The notes below the pieces were generated by a model, which worked only from the letters and a program-made list of their open reading frames with translations, did no database searches and was not told the DNA's origin. This document shows positions 1 to 9,444 of a stretch of DNA of 64,000 bases, one piece after another; within the stretch, counting starts at the first letter, position 1, and each line of letters begins with the position of its first letter. The DNA lies in contig JAMPDF010000003.1 of assembly GCA_023665755.1 (NCBI GenBank), forward strand, positions 138,572 to 202,571, in the 5' to 3' direction. A program made the position numbers and the translations under genes. The stretch is from Prevotella sp. (GTDB taxonomy: Bacteria > Bacillota_I > Bacilli_A > ML615J-28 > CAG-313).

Positions 1-2986
1 CTAAATATGTTAAAACGGCAGTAATCACAGCACTTTCTTCTACTTGAGTAGCCAGTTCTGGATAATCTTGAATGTTGAATTCTTTTTGTTGATTCAACGC
101 TTCTTGATATGTAGTGAGTGCACTAGTTAATGTAGTTGCTTCTTTAGTCCAATCTACATTTTCATCTATTTCTAGGCCTTCGTTTCCAACAACTTGTGAT
201 AACATAGCATAGGTTAAGTCTGTATGATTTTCTATTTGATCAAGTGCAGAAAAAGCAGTAGATAATCGCTGTACTGTTTCATCGGTAATATGATTTTTAT
301 CAGTGTCATGAATCGCTTGCGCAATATCAATCATCCGTCCCATCGTTTGTGCATACATCTGTAGCAATTCTGGACGCGTAAAGTCATATTGAGGTTGATG
401 TGTAATATTATCTATTGGTAAAATATTCATTCCCTTTTCACCTAAAGCATCGTTTAAAAGTTGTCCTATTACTTTTGAGGCAAGAATAGATGTACTTGAT
501 TGCATCATAATTTGTTCAACTTCACTTCCTTGAATGTCACCTGTTTGTATTTGACCAGTGGCTGTATCTTTTAAGAATATATTTTTGCTATTTGTTAATA
601 CTGATACAAGTACACCTAATTCTTGAGTCATTGTATGTTGCATCATGATTTCTTTTTCTTGTCCTGTAAATAATACTGTAAATCCCGTTTGTTGTAATAT
701 GATGTCTAAAAGCGTAAATGTATAGGGTTGCATAATATGAGAAACATACATATCATCAAAGAATCCCCCCACTTTTTCAGCAATATCTAAAGCATTATCT
801 AGAGTAGATATATCTTGTTCTAGGAAAGAAAGATCTGTACTTAAATCGATGATGTCTAATAATACTTGTTTTAACCTAGGTTGTTCTTCATTCCAGTCGG
901 TCGGCGTATTTGGTGCGATATAACTCATATATTGATTCATTCCACTCATATCTAAAAATATTTGTACTAGCTGCTGTTCATTCTTTTGTAATAGTTGTAA
1001 ACCGAGTAAACAATCTAATAACTGTTCTACTTGTGCTTTAGTTTTTTCATCTGTTAAATCAAGTTGATAAGCCTGATTCGTATCAAAATGATCTTTCAAT
1101 TGAATCTCTTGTGCTATTCGATATGCGGTAAAAAGAGCTTCTACATCAGTTGAAAAATCTTGTTGAAGATAGTCTACTTGAATCAAGTCGACAATGGATT
1201 CTAATCCAGAATCGCGTGTTGCTTTTTGTAACATTTCAATGACTGCTGGTAAATAATACGATTTAGCAAGAGTAGAGCGATTTAAATCTTCCACTATTGT
1301 TTGAATGATACTTGCCGTATGTTCATGTTCTAATAATTTGGATAAATCATTTTGATCAAAAGGGCAAGTTACAACTAGTTCATATATATCTATGCAAATA
1401 TCCAATAACACTTCTGTTTCCTTTGACCAATCTACTTCTTCTTTTACAAAAGCATCTATATCAATTCCATACTCACTTATGTCAAAACTTTTTTGTATCT
1501 GATAAGCCATCTTTTCTAAGATAGATGGGTAATTATCCTTTAACAAATAAACAGACAAAATATGGCGTTTTGCTTCTTGTAATTGTGATTTTAATTCATT
1601 AGTAAATGTATATGTCCCCTCTACTTTTCGAATATAATCTAATACTTTGGTTTCCTTTAACAATTGATAGGCACTAACTACCTCTTTTACATCACTTGCT
1701 AAATAGGTTTGAATATATATCTCATTAATCCAATCTGTCACAAATGCATATTCAGTTTCTTTCAAATAATCTTGTAAATAAAAATAGGACACCTTTGTAA
1801 AACACTCTTCAAATAACTCAACTTTCATTGCCTTTGTTAAAGCATCACTAAAGTCAGTTGCAAATGTATCGCTTGCTAATAGTTGTTCTGTTTTGAAATC
1901 ATCTAAATTGATATGTTGAAGCATTTGATAAACGGATTTTAAAAAAGGTTCTGTTTCTGAAAAATTTTGATTAATATCTAGTTGTGATAAGCGATCAAAA
2001 TCTAAATTCCATTTTTGAATATCGAGTTTTTCTTGTTCCGTTTGCAAATAGCCGATGATATAGGGATAAAACGCTTTAATAATTTTACTATCTCCTAAAT
2101 AAGTACAAAGTAAATGAATATCTTCTTCAGTAAGTAAATCTAATTTTTCGTTGTTTGAAATATCTTGTGATGCACCTTCTACAATGCCTAAAACCCGTGG
2201 TAACATCGGTGATAGCGCATCTATTTCTTTAACAAAATTGATAGTTACACCATTAGTTTTGATTTGAAATACTTTACCTAAACGTTTAGCAGCTAGACCA
2301 AAGGATCTATTTTCTTTTTTACCTAATGTTTTTGTTGTCTTTAATATAAAGGATGAAGACACAATTTCATTGAAATTCTCTGATTGTTCTACATAACTTT
2401 CATCTTGTTTCGCTACTTCTTCTAAGGCTTGTTGCGTCACTTCTACAGCGCCATATAGTGGCAAAACGAAAGTATAAAACATAAATATAAATCCTACAAA
2501 AGCAATCCCTAGACCAAGTAGTCGGTCTAACAATAAACGATGTTTTTTCTTTCTTATTCCAGGCAGCACTAAAAAGAAAATCAATCGTAGTAATGGTGCT
2601 CCAATCAATAGCCATACAATAGCAAAAGAAAGACAAATGATGAAACGACCTACTGAAATAGCCATATCTTCAATCAAAATATCCATTTTGGCTTCCTTCA
2701 ATTTATTTATATCTCCTTCAAAACATTGATTGGCAACATTTTCTTCAACCCATGCATAAAGGGAAGTTTCTTCTTCTGTAAAGATATGATTTTCTGTATG
2801 AATAACCTTTTGGGCTCCCCTTCCCGCAAAAATAAAACAAAGTATCAGCGGAACAATTTGAATTGCTACAATAATCCCTGTTCGAAGTGTTCCTTTCATA
2901 AAACCTTTTAATAGTACTATCAAACCAATAAAAAGTACCAAAATATCAATTCCTAAAACAATCATTTTGAATGTCTCATTGCTCAT
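1..2986 (-). CDS. Large CvpA-like membrane protein, C-terminus beyond left edge
   Basis: The frame is open from an ATG at 2986 to the window edge, giving at least 995 codons. A GGAGG at 2996-3000 lies nine bases upstream of this ATG; an in-frame ATG at 2995 abuts the GGAGG and is therefore unlikely. Four hydrophobic segments near residues 8-28, 34-56, 110-142 and 158-180 resemble the small CvpA (colicin V production) membrane fold. The remaining 800 or more residues are soluble, acidic, rich in leucine and glutamine and look entirely helical, with no motif I recognise. Classic CvpA proteins are only about 160-200 residues, so this is a strongly extended version. It follows murA on the same strand after about 75 bases and may be cotranscribed. 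The function is unknown; the CvpA assignment rests on topology only. Confidence 0.75.
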   Translation of the reverse strand, partial: MSNETFKMIVLGIDILVLFIGLIVLLKGFMKGTLRTGIIVAIQIVPLILCFIFAGRGAQKVIHTENHIFTEEETSLYAWVEENVANQCFEGDINKLKEAKMDILIEDMAISVGRFIICLSFAIVWLLIGAPLLRLIFFLVLPGIRKKKHRLLLDRLLGLGIAFVGFIFMFYTFVLPLYGAVEVTQQALEEVAKQDESYVEQSENFNEIVSSSFILKTTKTLGKKENRSFGLAAKRLGKVFQIKTNGVTINFVKEIDALSPMLPRVLGIVEGASQDISNNEKLDLLTEEDIHLLCTYLGDSKIIKAFYPYIIGYLQTEQEKLDIQKWNLDFDRLSQLDINQNFSETEPFLKSVYQMLQHINLDDFKTEQLLASDTFATDFSDALTKAMKVELFEECFTKVSYFYLQDYLKETEYAFVTDWINEIYIQTYLASDVKEVVSAYQLLKETKVLDYIRKVEGTYTFTNELKSQLQEAKRHILSVYLLKDNYPSILEKMAYQIQKSFDISEYGIDIDAFVKEEVDWSKETEVLLDICIDIYELVVTCPFDQNDLSKLLEHEHTASIIQTIVEDLNRSTLAKSYYLPAVIEMLQKATRDSGLESIVDLIQVDYLQQDFSTDVEALFTAYRIAQEIQLKDHFDTNQAYQLDLTDEKTKAQVEQLLDCLLGLQLLQKNEQQLVQIFLDMSGMNQYMSYIAPNTPTDWNEEQPRLKQVLLDIIDLSTDLSFLEQDISTLDNALDIAEKVGGFFDDMYVSHIMQPYTFTLLDIILQQTGFTVLFTGQEKEIMMQHTMTQELGVLVSVLTNSKNIFLKDTATGQIQTGDIQGSEVEQIMMQSSTSILASKVIGQLLNDALGEKGMNILPIDNITHQPQYDFTRPELLQMYAQTMGRMIDIAQAIHDTDKNHITDETVQRLSTAFSALDQIENHTDLTYAMLSQVVGNEGLEIDENVDWTKEATTLTSALTTYQEALNQQKEFNIQDYPELATQVEESAVITAVLTYL

Positions 2987-3062
2987 TTTTGACATCCTCC
3001 TTATTTCTTACATTCTGCTATATTATACTACAAATCTATGCTTTATTCAAGTGTTTCTGTCA

Positions 3063-4328
3063 TTATCTTTCATTTTCTAAAATTTGGATAGAGATACCAA
3101 TAGATGCCAATTTAGATATAATTTGTTCATAGCCTCGCAATATGATTTGAGCATTTTCAATGATTGTGGTATGTGTGGCTATTGCTCCTAATACAATACA
3201 TGCAAAGCCACAGCGCAAGTCATATGCTTGTATCGTTGTACCAGTTAATATAGAAGGTAAAATATGCAGTTCATCTCCTTCTATTGTAATTTTCCCTCCC
3301 ATCTTCTGTATCGCTTCTACTTGGGAAAAGCGATTCGGATAAACTAAGTCTTTTACAATAGAAGGCGAACTAGCCGTCAAGCAAACTACAGATAAAATTT
3401 GTTGTAAATCAGTTGGAAAATGAGGATATATATCTACTATAGTAGTTGTCCCTATCAGTGGTCTATCATTGGTGACCTCAATTTCATTACCCTTAATATG
3501 CATATCTAACCCCATATGTTGTAATGTATTGATAACTTCTTCTAAATACTGAATATCTACATTTTGTAATATTAAGTGAGTATGTGGAATAGCACTCGCC
3601 AAAAGCAAATAGCTTCCTGCTTCAATTCTGTCACTCATAATGGTAAAACTTGCCCCTTTTAATCTTCTTACTCCCTCAATTTGAATAGTATCTTGTGCAA
3701 CCTCAATCTGTGCTCCCATTTGTTTTAACAATGCAATGACTTCTAATACCTCAGGCTCAATAGAAGCATTGTATATACCGACTTTCCCTAATCGCTTGAC
3801 ACTTGCTAATAAAATATTAATAGTTGTACCAACTGACTTTTGTGGTAGATATATATTCACATCCTTTTTTTTCTTAGACTTTGGGCTTTGAAAAATTAAT
3901 TTACCGGATACTTCGTTAATTTGATACCCCAATTTCTCAAACGCATCAATATGATAGTCAATAGGACGCCTTGAGAAATTACATCCTCCAGGATATACCG
4001 TTTCAAAAGAAACGTTGCAACCAACTAGTGCACCCATAATATAATACGAAGCTCGAATTTGTTGAATCAAATCCATAGATAAATCTAGTTTTATCTGTTT
4101 TTTGGTCAATATCATTTTTTGTTTATCCGGAACATATTGTATTTCTACACCTATGGATTGTAAAATATCTTTCATACATAAGGTATCTGTAATATCTGGA
4201 AAATGGTACAAACCAATTGGCTCATTGGTAAGAAGTGAACATGCCATCAAAGGTAAACTAGCATTCTTAGCTCCACTAATTGATATAGTACCTTTTAACT
4301 GCTCTGCGTGATGAATTTTTAATTTCAT
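3063..4328 (-). CDS. murA: UDP-N-acetylglucosamine 1-carboxyvinyltransferase (MurA)
   Basis: First committed step of peptidoglycan synthesis in the cytoplasm: transfer of enolpyruvate from PEP to UDP-GlcNAc. The 421-residue length is normal. The family's key positions are visible: Lys21-Asn22 in GAKNA, the loop Cys116 in PGGC followed by RRPIDYH, Asp307 in PTDLQ, and Arg372 in DLRCG. Because Cys116 is retained, fosfomycin sensitivity would be expected from family knowledge. Sequence around the loop (CNFSRRP) diverges from the usual C-x-IGxRP, so this may be the second MurA paralogue common in Firmicutes. The start has a good AAGGTGAT site seven bases upstream. Confidence 0.9.
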   Translation of the reverse strand: MKLKIHHAEQLKGTISISGAKNASLPLMACSLLTNEPIGLYHFPDITDTLCMKDILQSIGVEIQYVPDKQKMILTKKQIKLDLSMDLIQQIRASYYIMGALVGCNVSFETVYPGGCNFSRRPIDYHIDAFEKLGYQINEVSGKLIFQSPKSKKKKDVNIYLPQKSVGTTINILLASVKRLGKVGIYNASIEPEVLEVIALLKQMGAQIEVAQDTIQIEGVRRLKGASFTIMSDRIEAGSYLLLASAIPHTHLILQNVDIQYLEEVINTLQHMGLDMHIKGNEIEVTNDRPLIGTTTIVDIYPHFPTDLQQILSVVCLTASSPSIVKDLVYPNRFSQVEAIQKMGGKITIEGDELHILPSILTGTTIQAYDLRCGFACIVLGAIATHTTIIENAQIILRGYEQIISKLASIGISIQILENER

Positions 4329-4405
4329 TTTTATATCACCTTATATCATTTTATGTGAAAAAATCATTTCTAGTATTTGAATTTTAAAATTGCATTTACT
4401 TTTAT

Positions 4406-4434
4406 TTGAAAAAAAATAAAAAGTATGGTATCAT
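4406..4434 (+). promoter_or_regulatory. Sigma-A type promoter of aspA
   Basis: A TTGAAA -35 box at 4406-4411 and a TATCAT -10 box at 4429-4434 are separated by 17 bases. They lie about 36 bases before the aspA ATG, which is preceded by an AGAGGAG ribosome binding site. Confidence 0.6.
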
Positions 4435-4470
4435 ATATAAGAATGAAAAAAATTTCTAGAGGAGAAAAAA

Positions 4471-5898
4471 ATGAGATACCGTATAGAACGAGACTCTTTA
4501 GGTGAAAGACAAGTACCGGCGGAAGCATATTATGGTATTGAAACCTTAAGAGGAAAAGAAAATTTTGAAATAACAAAAAGAGGCATTTGTAGACAATTGA
4601 TCAAAGCACTAGCTATTGTAAAAAAATCTGCCGCAAAAGCCAATATTGATGCTGGAAATATTGATGAAAAAGTAGGTAAAGCAATTATGCTTGCTTGCGA
4701 TGAAATTCTCAATGGTAGATTACATGGTCAATTTGTCACAGATCTTATTCAAGGTGGTGCAGGTACAAGTATCAATATGAACGCCAATGAAGTGATTGCC
4801 AATCGTGCAAATGAATTAATGGGCGGAAAAAAGGGAGTTTATGATTTCGTTCATCCTAATGATCATGTTAATTTTGGTCAATCTACAAACGATGTCATTC
4901 AAACAGCAGGTAAAATTGCAGTTATAAAACAACTCAAAAAATTACAAGTTGAATTGAAGAAATTATATAATTCTTATTTAGATAAAGCAAAAGAATTTGA
5001 AAATATTATTAAAATGGGCAGAACACATTTGCAAGAAGCTCTCCCTATTCGTCTAGGACAAGAGTTTGAAGCTTATGCTAGTGCACTTTCCCGAGATATG
5101 AAACGAATTGATACCACGATTGATGCTCTATTAGAAGTCAATATGGGGGCCACTGCCATTGGTACAGGATTAAATGCCAATGAAAAGTACATTAAAAAGG
5201 TTATCCTACACTTATCTAAATTTTCAGGTGAGCCTGTTAAACAAGCTAAAAATTTAATTGATGCAACTAGAAATTTGGATGTATTAGGGCAAACTAGCTC
5301 TATTCTTAAACTACTTGCTACCAACTTATCTAAAACGGCTAGTGATTTACGTTTAATGGCTAGTACAGGAATGAATGGTTATAGTGAAATTCTATTGCCA
5401 AATGTGCAACCAGGTTCGTCTATTATGCCTGGCAAATATAATCCAGTTATTCCTGAAATGGTTAATCAAGTTTGTTTTTATGTTATGGGGTTAGATGTAA
5501 CCATTACCAAAGCAATTGAAGCGGGTCAATTAGAACTGAATGTATTTGAACCTATTATCTTAATGTCTTTATTTGAACAAATTACAACACTTCGTAGAGC
5601 AGCTAGAACATTTAATAATCTAGCAATTACAGATATGAAAGCAAGTCATCATGTCACCCATTTCCAGACCGAAAATAGTATCTTCTTTATTACTGCCCTA
5701 TCCCCTCATATTGGACACGATACGGCTTGTAATATTATCAATGAGGCTTTAAGTTCAGGAAAGACCATTAAAGAAATTGTTATGGAGAAGAATCTCCTTT
5801 CTGAAGATGTCATTGATGCCATTTTAGATGTTAAAAATATGACTACTCCAGGTATTGTTGGAGAAGATTTGCTCAAGAAAAAAGCAGAGAAAGCCTAA
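4471..5898 (+). CDS. aspA: Aspartate ammonia-lyase (aspartase)
   Basis: Converts L-aspartate reversibly to fumarate and ammonia. The 475 residues carry the fumarase/aspartase superfamily signature GSSIMPGKYNP at 315-325, whose flexible-loop serine is the catalytic base in the family. GRTHLQEA near residue 186 and QSTND at 137-141 form the other substrate-site elements. The sequence GAGTSxNMNxNEV near 97 is also typical. The loop has MPGKYNP where most aspartases have MPAKVNP; fumarases share much of this, but the overall motif pattern favours aspartase. It is a monocistronic plus-strand gene with its own promoter and a shared terminator facing the degV-family gene. Confidence 0.88.
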   Translation: MRYRIERDSLGERQVPAEAYYGIETLRGKENFEITKRGICRQLIKALAIVKKSAAKANIDAGNIDEKVGKAIMLACDEILNGRLHGQFVTDLIQGGAGTSINMNANEVIANRANELMGGKKGVYDFVHPNDHVNFGQSTNDVIQTAGKIAVIKQLKKLQVELKKLYNSYLDKAKEFENIIKMGRTHLQEALPIRLGQEFEAYASALSRDMKRIDTTIDALLEVNMGATAIGTGLNANEKYIKKVILHLSKFSGEPVKQAKNLIDATRNLDVLGQTSSILKLLATNLSKTASDLRLMASTGMNGYSEILLPNVQPGSSIMPGKYNPVIPEMVNQVCFYVMGLDVTITKAIEAGQLELNVFEPIILMSLFEQITTLRRAARTFNNLAITDMKASHHVTHFQTENSIFFITALSPHIGHDTACNIINEALSSGKTIKEIVMEKNLLSEDVIDAILDVKNMTTPGIVGEDLLKKKAEKA

Positions 5899-5932
5899 AA
5901 AATAAGCTACAATACTATAGCTTATTTTTTAT
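5897..5932. terminator. Bidirectional terminator between aspA and degV-family gene
   Basis: The inverted repeat AAATAAGCTA / TAGCTTATTT around an eight-base loop is flanked by A and T runs on both sides. It starts at the aspA stop and ends just before the convergent stop at 5936, so it can serve both genes. Confidence 0.75.
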
Positions 5933-5935
5933 TTT

Positions 5936-6769
5936 TTAATTCTTTTCAATATAGGCCAATCCATATCCACCAGGACCAATATGGCAGCCAATGACTGGTG
6001 CAATATGGTCAACTTGAATGATATTGTTTTGAAAACTTGTATTAGTTAACAATCCATATAGTGTATCATAATTGGCTTTATCTTTGCTATATAGTCCATA
6101 GATAGGATAATGTTCATCTGGAAGGTGATTCATCATATAGTCTACGATATATTGCATGGCTTGTTTTTTTCCTCTCCTTTTAGAAAAAACGACAACTTTT
6201 CCATTTGATATACCAATAATTGGTTTCAACCCAATAATCGTACCTATTACAGATGAAGTTTTGCTTAATCTTCCTCCCCGATGTAGGTATTCTAGTGTAT
6301 CAATTCCCGCAATGATTCGAATTCTTTCACGAAGACTTGTTATTTTTTGTAAGATTACATCTAGCGACTCATCTTGATAGCGTAATGCCTCTGCAATTAA
6401 AAACCGAAGTCCACTTACCGTGGTAAGACCATCTACTACTTGAACATGAGGATGGTCTTCAAAGAGAGCTTGCATTGCCGCATATGAACCCGATATTTCT
6501 TTCGATAACGGAAAAATAAGAATAGTATATCCTTCATCTTCATATTTTTTAACTTGTTCTTCTAATTGGTATAAATTAGGTAAGGATGTTTTAGGGAAAA
6601 TACGACTCGTAACTAGTTTTTCATAAAATACTTCACTTGTTATATCTACCCCATCTAGATATTCTTCCTCATCAAAACTAAATCGGAGTGGAAATACCTC
6701 TATCCCCATTGTTGTTGCTTCTTCTTTTGTAATACCAGAAGAAGAATCGACCATTATTTTTAATTTCAT
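5936..6769 (-). CDS. DegV family fatty-acid-binding protein
   Basis: DegV/FakB proteins bind a fatty acid and present it to the kinase FakA for phosphorylation and entry into phospholipid synthesis. The 277-residue length is normal. The N-terminus has the family strand and loop MVDSSSGI, the middle has PKTSLPN (near 60), the segment near residue 165 has YLHRGGRLS, and the C-terminus has the characteristic HIGPGGYGLAYI. All are standard family positions for lipid binding. The gene is divergent from a TetR regulator, with a long perfect palindrome between them, suggesting direct control. No fakA kinase gene is in the window. Confidence 0.88.
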   Translation of the reverse strand: MKLKIMVDSSSGITKEEATTMGIEVFPLRFSFDEEEYLDGVDITSEVFYEKLVTSRIFPKTSLPNLYQLEEQVKKYEDEGYTILIFPLSKEISGSYAAMQALFEDHPHVQVVDGLTTVSGLRFLIAEALRYQDESLDVILQKITSLRERIRIIAGIDTLEYLHRGGRLSKTSSVIGTIIGLKPIIGISNGKVVVFSKRRGKKQAMQYIVDYMMNHLPDEHYPIYGLYSKDKANYDTLYGLLTNTSFQNNIIQVDHIAPVIGCHIGPGGYGLAYIEKN

Positions 6770-6797
6770 GATTATTCTCCTTGATTGTCAATAATAA

Positions 6798-6834
6798 ATA
6801 TGATACAATTTGTATCATATGGTATTATACCATA
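6798..6834. promoter_or_regulatory. Operator palindromes between degV-family gene and tetR
   Basis: Positions 6798-6820 form a perfect palindrome with 11-base arms around a single T (left arm ATATGATACAA). It is followed at once by a second perfect palindrome at 6818-6834 with 7-base arms (TATGGTA / TACCATA) around TTA. A further half-site GTGATACAAA lies at 6841-6850. The location between two divergent genes and the dyad size fit a TetR-family operator controlling both directions; the binding itself is inferred. Confidence 0.65.
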
Positions 6835-6867
6835 GAATATGTGATACAAACAAGTGGGGTTTTGTCT

Positions 6868-7377
6868 ATGGATAAAAGAAAAGAATTGAATCAAATCGTG
6901 AAAGAAGCCATTGCACAAAGCATTTTTCTATTGATGGATGAAAAGCCATTTTCAGAAATTACTATTACAGAGATTATCCAAAAAGCAGGTGTAGCAAGAG
7001 CTTCATTTTATCGCAATTTTTCTTATAAAGAAGAGGCTATTCGTTATTATTTAGTAGAAAAGATGAGACAATTTAAATTGCAAAATAAACAAAGTGGTAT
7101 TAAAATATATCATTATAAGGCCATTTTAAATACTATGCAATTTGTAATCAACTATAAAAATGAACTAAAAAGTCTATTTACTGCCGGACTATCTCAAATA
7201 TTACTAGAAGCTATCAATGCCTATCTATTTGAAACCTATCCCGTTGAACCTAATCATGAAGCAGAAAAATATATTTTATACTCTTATGGGGGATCGCTAT
7301 TTAATATTATATATCACTGGGTTTCTTCTGGATTACATGAGTCTCCAGAAGAAATTGCTCATTTTATTTGTGCATAA
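6868..7377 (+). CDS. TetR/AcrR family transcriptional regulator
   Basis: The chosen ATG at 6868 gives 169 residues. A longer reading to 6781 would run through the operator palindromes and lacks a ribosome site, whereas AGTGGGGT lies eight bases before 6868. The N-terminal helix-turn-helix matches the TetR pattern: FSEITITEIIQKAGVARASF followed by YRNF and then KEEAI (residues about 29-58). The C-terminal half is helical, as expected for a ligand-binding domain, and has the usual family length. Because of the divergent DegV-family gene, an acyl-chain ligand is a reasonable guess only. Confidence 0.85.
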   Translation: MDKRKELNQIVKEAIAQSIFLLMDEKPFSEITITEIIQKAGVARASFYRNFSYKEEAIRYYLVEKMRQFKLQNKQSGIKIYHYKAILNTMQFVINYKNELKSLFTAGLSQILLEAINAYLFETYPVEPNHEAEKYILYSYGGSLFNIIYHWVSSGLHESPEEIAHFICA

Positions 7378-7399
7378 GTTTCTATTCCTTATATAATGA

Positions 7400-7440
7400 A
7401 CAAAAAGTTACAGCTCAAATGAGCTGTAACTTTTTGTCTA
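7400..7440 (+). terminator. Rho-independent terminator after tetR
   Basis: An 18-base perfect inverted repeat (arms 7400-7417 and 7420-7437, containing GTTACAGCTCA and its complement) has A-rich and T-rich ends. It sits 23 bases after the tetR stop. Confidence 0.8.
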
Positions 7441-7555
7441 GACTGTTTTTATTTCATATCTTTGATATGAATCGTTTGGTCCCCTTCTTAAAAACTGGTG
7501 TTTTTGCTAAAATATGATTACAATATTTCTTCTTTACTTATGTTTACTTTTATTT

Positions 7556-9277
7556 CTAAAAAACAGCATAAGCAAGTGCTAAGAAATCGCCTTCTTCACA
7601 AGCTCTATCTGAAAAAATCGTTATCCGTATGACATATGTAGCGGTTTCTTCTACAAGATACGAAAATAATTCTACATTAGAGTCAGAACATTGTGAAGAA
7701 AGAATGATTTGTCCATCAGGTAAAAATAACCTTAAATCATAATCCCCCGTGACTGTTTTTTCCTTTTTTCCTGTTGCTTTGGCTAACCAAGCAAGAGATG
7801 CCCTTAGTGTTTGACCTTTCTTTAAATCGATATAATGTTCCATTACAGTTACTTCACTATCATCTGATGGATTTGCAGTGCAATACCCCATATAGCCAAT
7901 ATATATATTTCGAATTGCATTCCCCAAATGCAATTTACCTGCCCCATATCTTGGTGCTAAAGGCTTAAAGGTTTGTGGAGCGCCAAAATTCCCCAATTGT
8001 TGCGCGTTCGCACATAATATAGCAGTGACTAGTTGAGGGTAACATTTTAAATATGGGCGTTGTTCCATTAAAAGAGCGATGGATCCACTCGTAATAGCAC
8101 AAGAAAAACTTGTACCATAATAATTTTCTGTAAAACCATCTGCATAGACAGTGGTTCCTCTTGCTAATATGGTTGGCTTTTCTGGTGCTCCTTTATTGTA
8201 TTGATAATTGGAAAAAGAGGCATAGTCTGTTTCTTCATCATTATAAGCACCAACACTAATTACATTGTACCCTAAGGCAAGTGCACTAATATTACCGCTT
8301 TCATTCCCCACGGCGGCCACAATTGTCACCCGGTAAGTATATACAATGTAATCCATATACGCTGACAAATCACTATAATATCCATCGGGATTTCTATTTT
8401 CACAAGATAGATTAATGATATCTGCACCTTTATTCAGTAACCAGTCTATTTCATTACTAGGACTACCGTATAAATATGAAGTTAAAATGGTAGCATCAGG
8501 TGCCATTCCTCCATGACCTGCTATAATAGCAGCTACTGTAGTGGTATGCTCGCTAATAGAATTTTTATGCAAAAATTGTTTATGCGCTATTATATTTGTC
8601 CCCACTAAAGAGGCATGTTCTTTATCGGCAATGCCTACTTCTAATACCCCCACAGTTACGCCTCTGCCAGATAATTCTCTACTTTCAAATATTTCTCCTA
8701 CCCCCATACCATATGCTGCTCTTGCAACTGCTGCTTCTACATTGACTTCATTGGTATGTCTTACATATGCAGTTTTAACAAAGGCTGTGTTAGATAATTT
8801 TGATAACAATTTTTGTTCACATTGTTCAAATACTTCTACCTCAAATATATATTCAATATATGGCATATAGTGAGATATATATTTATCAACATATCCCTCG
8901 ATTGCTAACAATTCATCTAAAACCCTATTTTCTTCTAAGTGGTATTGTCTAATAGCTTCTCTTGTATATCCACGAATCTCATTGACCTCTCTATTTGTCA
9001 TATCTTCTTTGACTTCAATTGGATTAATGGATGCTTCAATATTTTGCAATACATTTTTGTTATGTTGGTCGTAATCTAACTCAATTTCTAAAATGATCAC
9101 ATCATTTGTAGATTCTTCTTCAATAATATTATTATCATTGTTCAAATTGTCTAGCGCTTTTGTTTCGTATCCTATGTTATCTAGATAAATTACTTTTTGA
9201 TTATCTATACCATAGGTTATCAAAAAAGATCCGAAAATAATGGCAATAGCTACCCCCATTAATGCTATTTTTTTCAT
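7556..9277 (-). CDS. Secreted S8 (subtilisin-like) serine peptidase with Asp-to-Glu change
   Basis: A 573-residue protein with an N-terminal hydrophobic signal or anchor (residues 5-22), an acidic pro-region, and a subtilase domain from about 190 to 440. His244 is in EHTTTVAAIIAG, oxyanion Asn325 in AAVGNESGN, and the nucleophile Ser390 in YYGTSFSC. Where subtilases have the catalytic Asp in a V-I-D-T-G strand, this protein reads VLEVG with Glu213; the nearest Asp is Asp218. The C-terminal 120 residues resemble the beta-sandwich that follows many bacterial subtilases. The ribosome site GGGAGG is 15 bases before the ATG, longer than usual. Activity is plausible but not assured. Confidence 0.82.
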   Translation of the reverse strand: MKKIALMGVAIAIIFGSFLITYGIDNQKVIYLDNIGYETKALDNLNNDNNIIEEESTNDVIILEIELDYDQHNKNVLQNIEASINPIEVKEDMTNREVNEIRGYTREAIRQYHLEENRVLDELLAIEGYVDKYISHYMPYIEYIFEVEVFEQCEQKLLSKLSNTAFVKTAYVRHTNEVNVEAAVARAAYGMGVGEIFESRELSGRGVTVGVLEVGIADKEHASLVGTNIIAHKQFLHKNSISEHTTTVAAIIAGHGGMAPDATILTSYLYGSPSNEIDWLLNKGADIINLSCENRNPDGYYSDLSAYMDYIVYTYRVTIVAAVGNESGNISALALGYNVISVGAYNDEETDYASFSNYQYNKGAPEKPTILARGTTVYADGFTENYYGTSFSCAITSGSIALLMEQRPYLKCYPQLVTAILCANAQQLGNFGAPQTFKPLAPRYGAGKLHLGNAIRNIYIGYMGYCTANPSDDSEVTVMEHYIDLKKGQTLRASLAWLAKATGKKEKTVTGDYDLRLFLPDGQIILSSQCSDSNVELFSYLVEETATYVIRITIFSDRACEEGDFLALAYAVF

Positions 9278-9420
9278 TTTATTATTATTTTTCCTCCCTT
9301 ATTATTACCCTTGTGTTTGATATTTTTGCAAACACCATCTATATATACGACAAACTAGTCAAAATCGCCCCAAATTCTTTACAATTTGTCAAAATTTTTT
9401 CATATTTTCATATTATAACA

Positions 9421-9444
9421 AAAAAAGGGATATTTATCCCTTTT
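9421..9444 (-). terminator. Terminator of the ECF sigma operon
   Basis: The inverted repeat AAAAGGGATA / TATCCCTTTT begins inside the stop codon of the 9443 gene and is followed by a T tract on the minus strand. Confidence 0.65.

Noticed and set aside
6781..6867. Longer TetR protein starting at TTG
   Set aside because: This segment is the operator and promoter region; the ATG at 6868 has the ribosome site.
7434..7445. TTGTCTAGACTG resembling the GntR operator
   Set aside because: It overlaps the end of the tetR terminator stem, lacks the second half-site, and has no promoter beside it.
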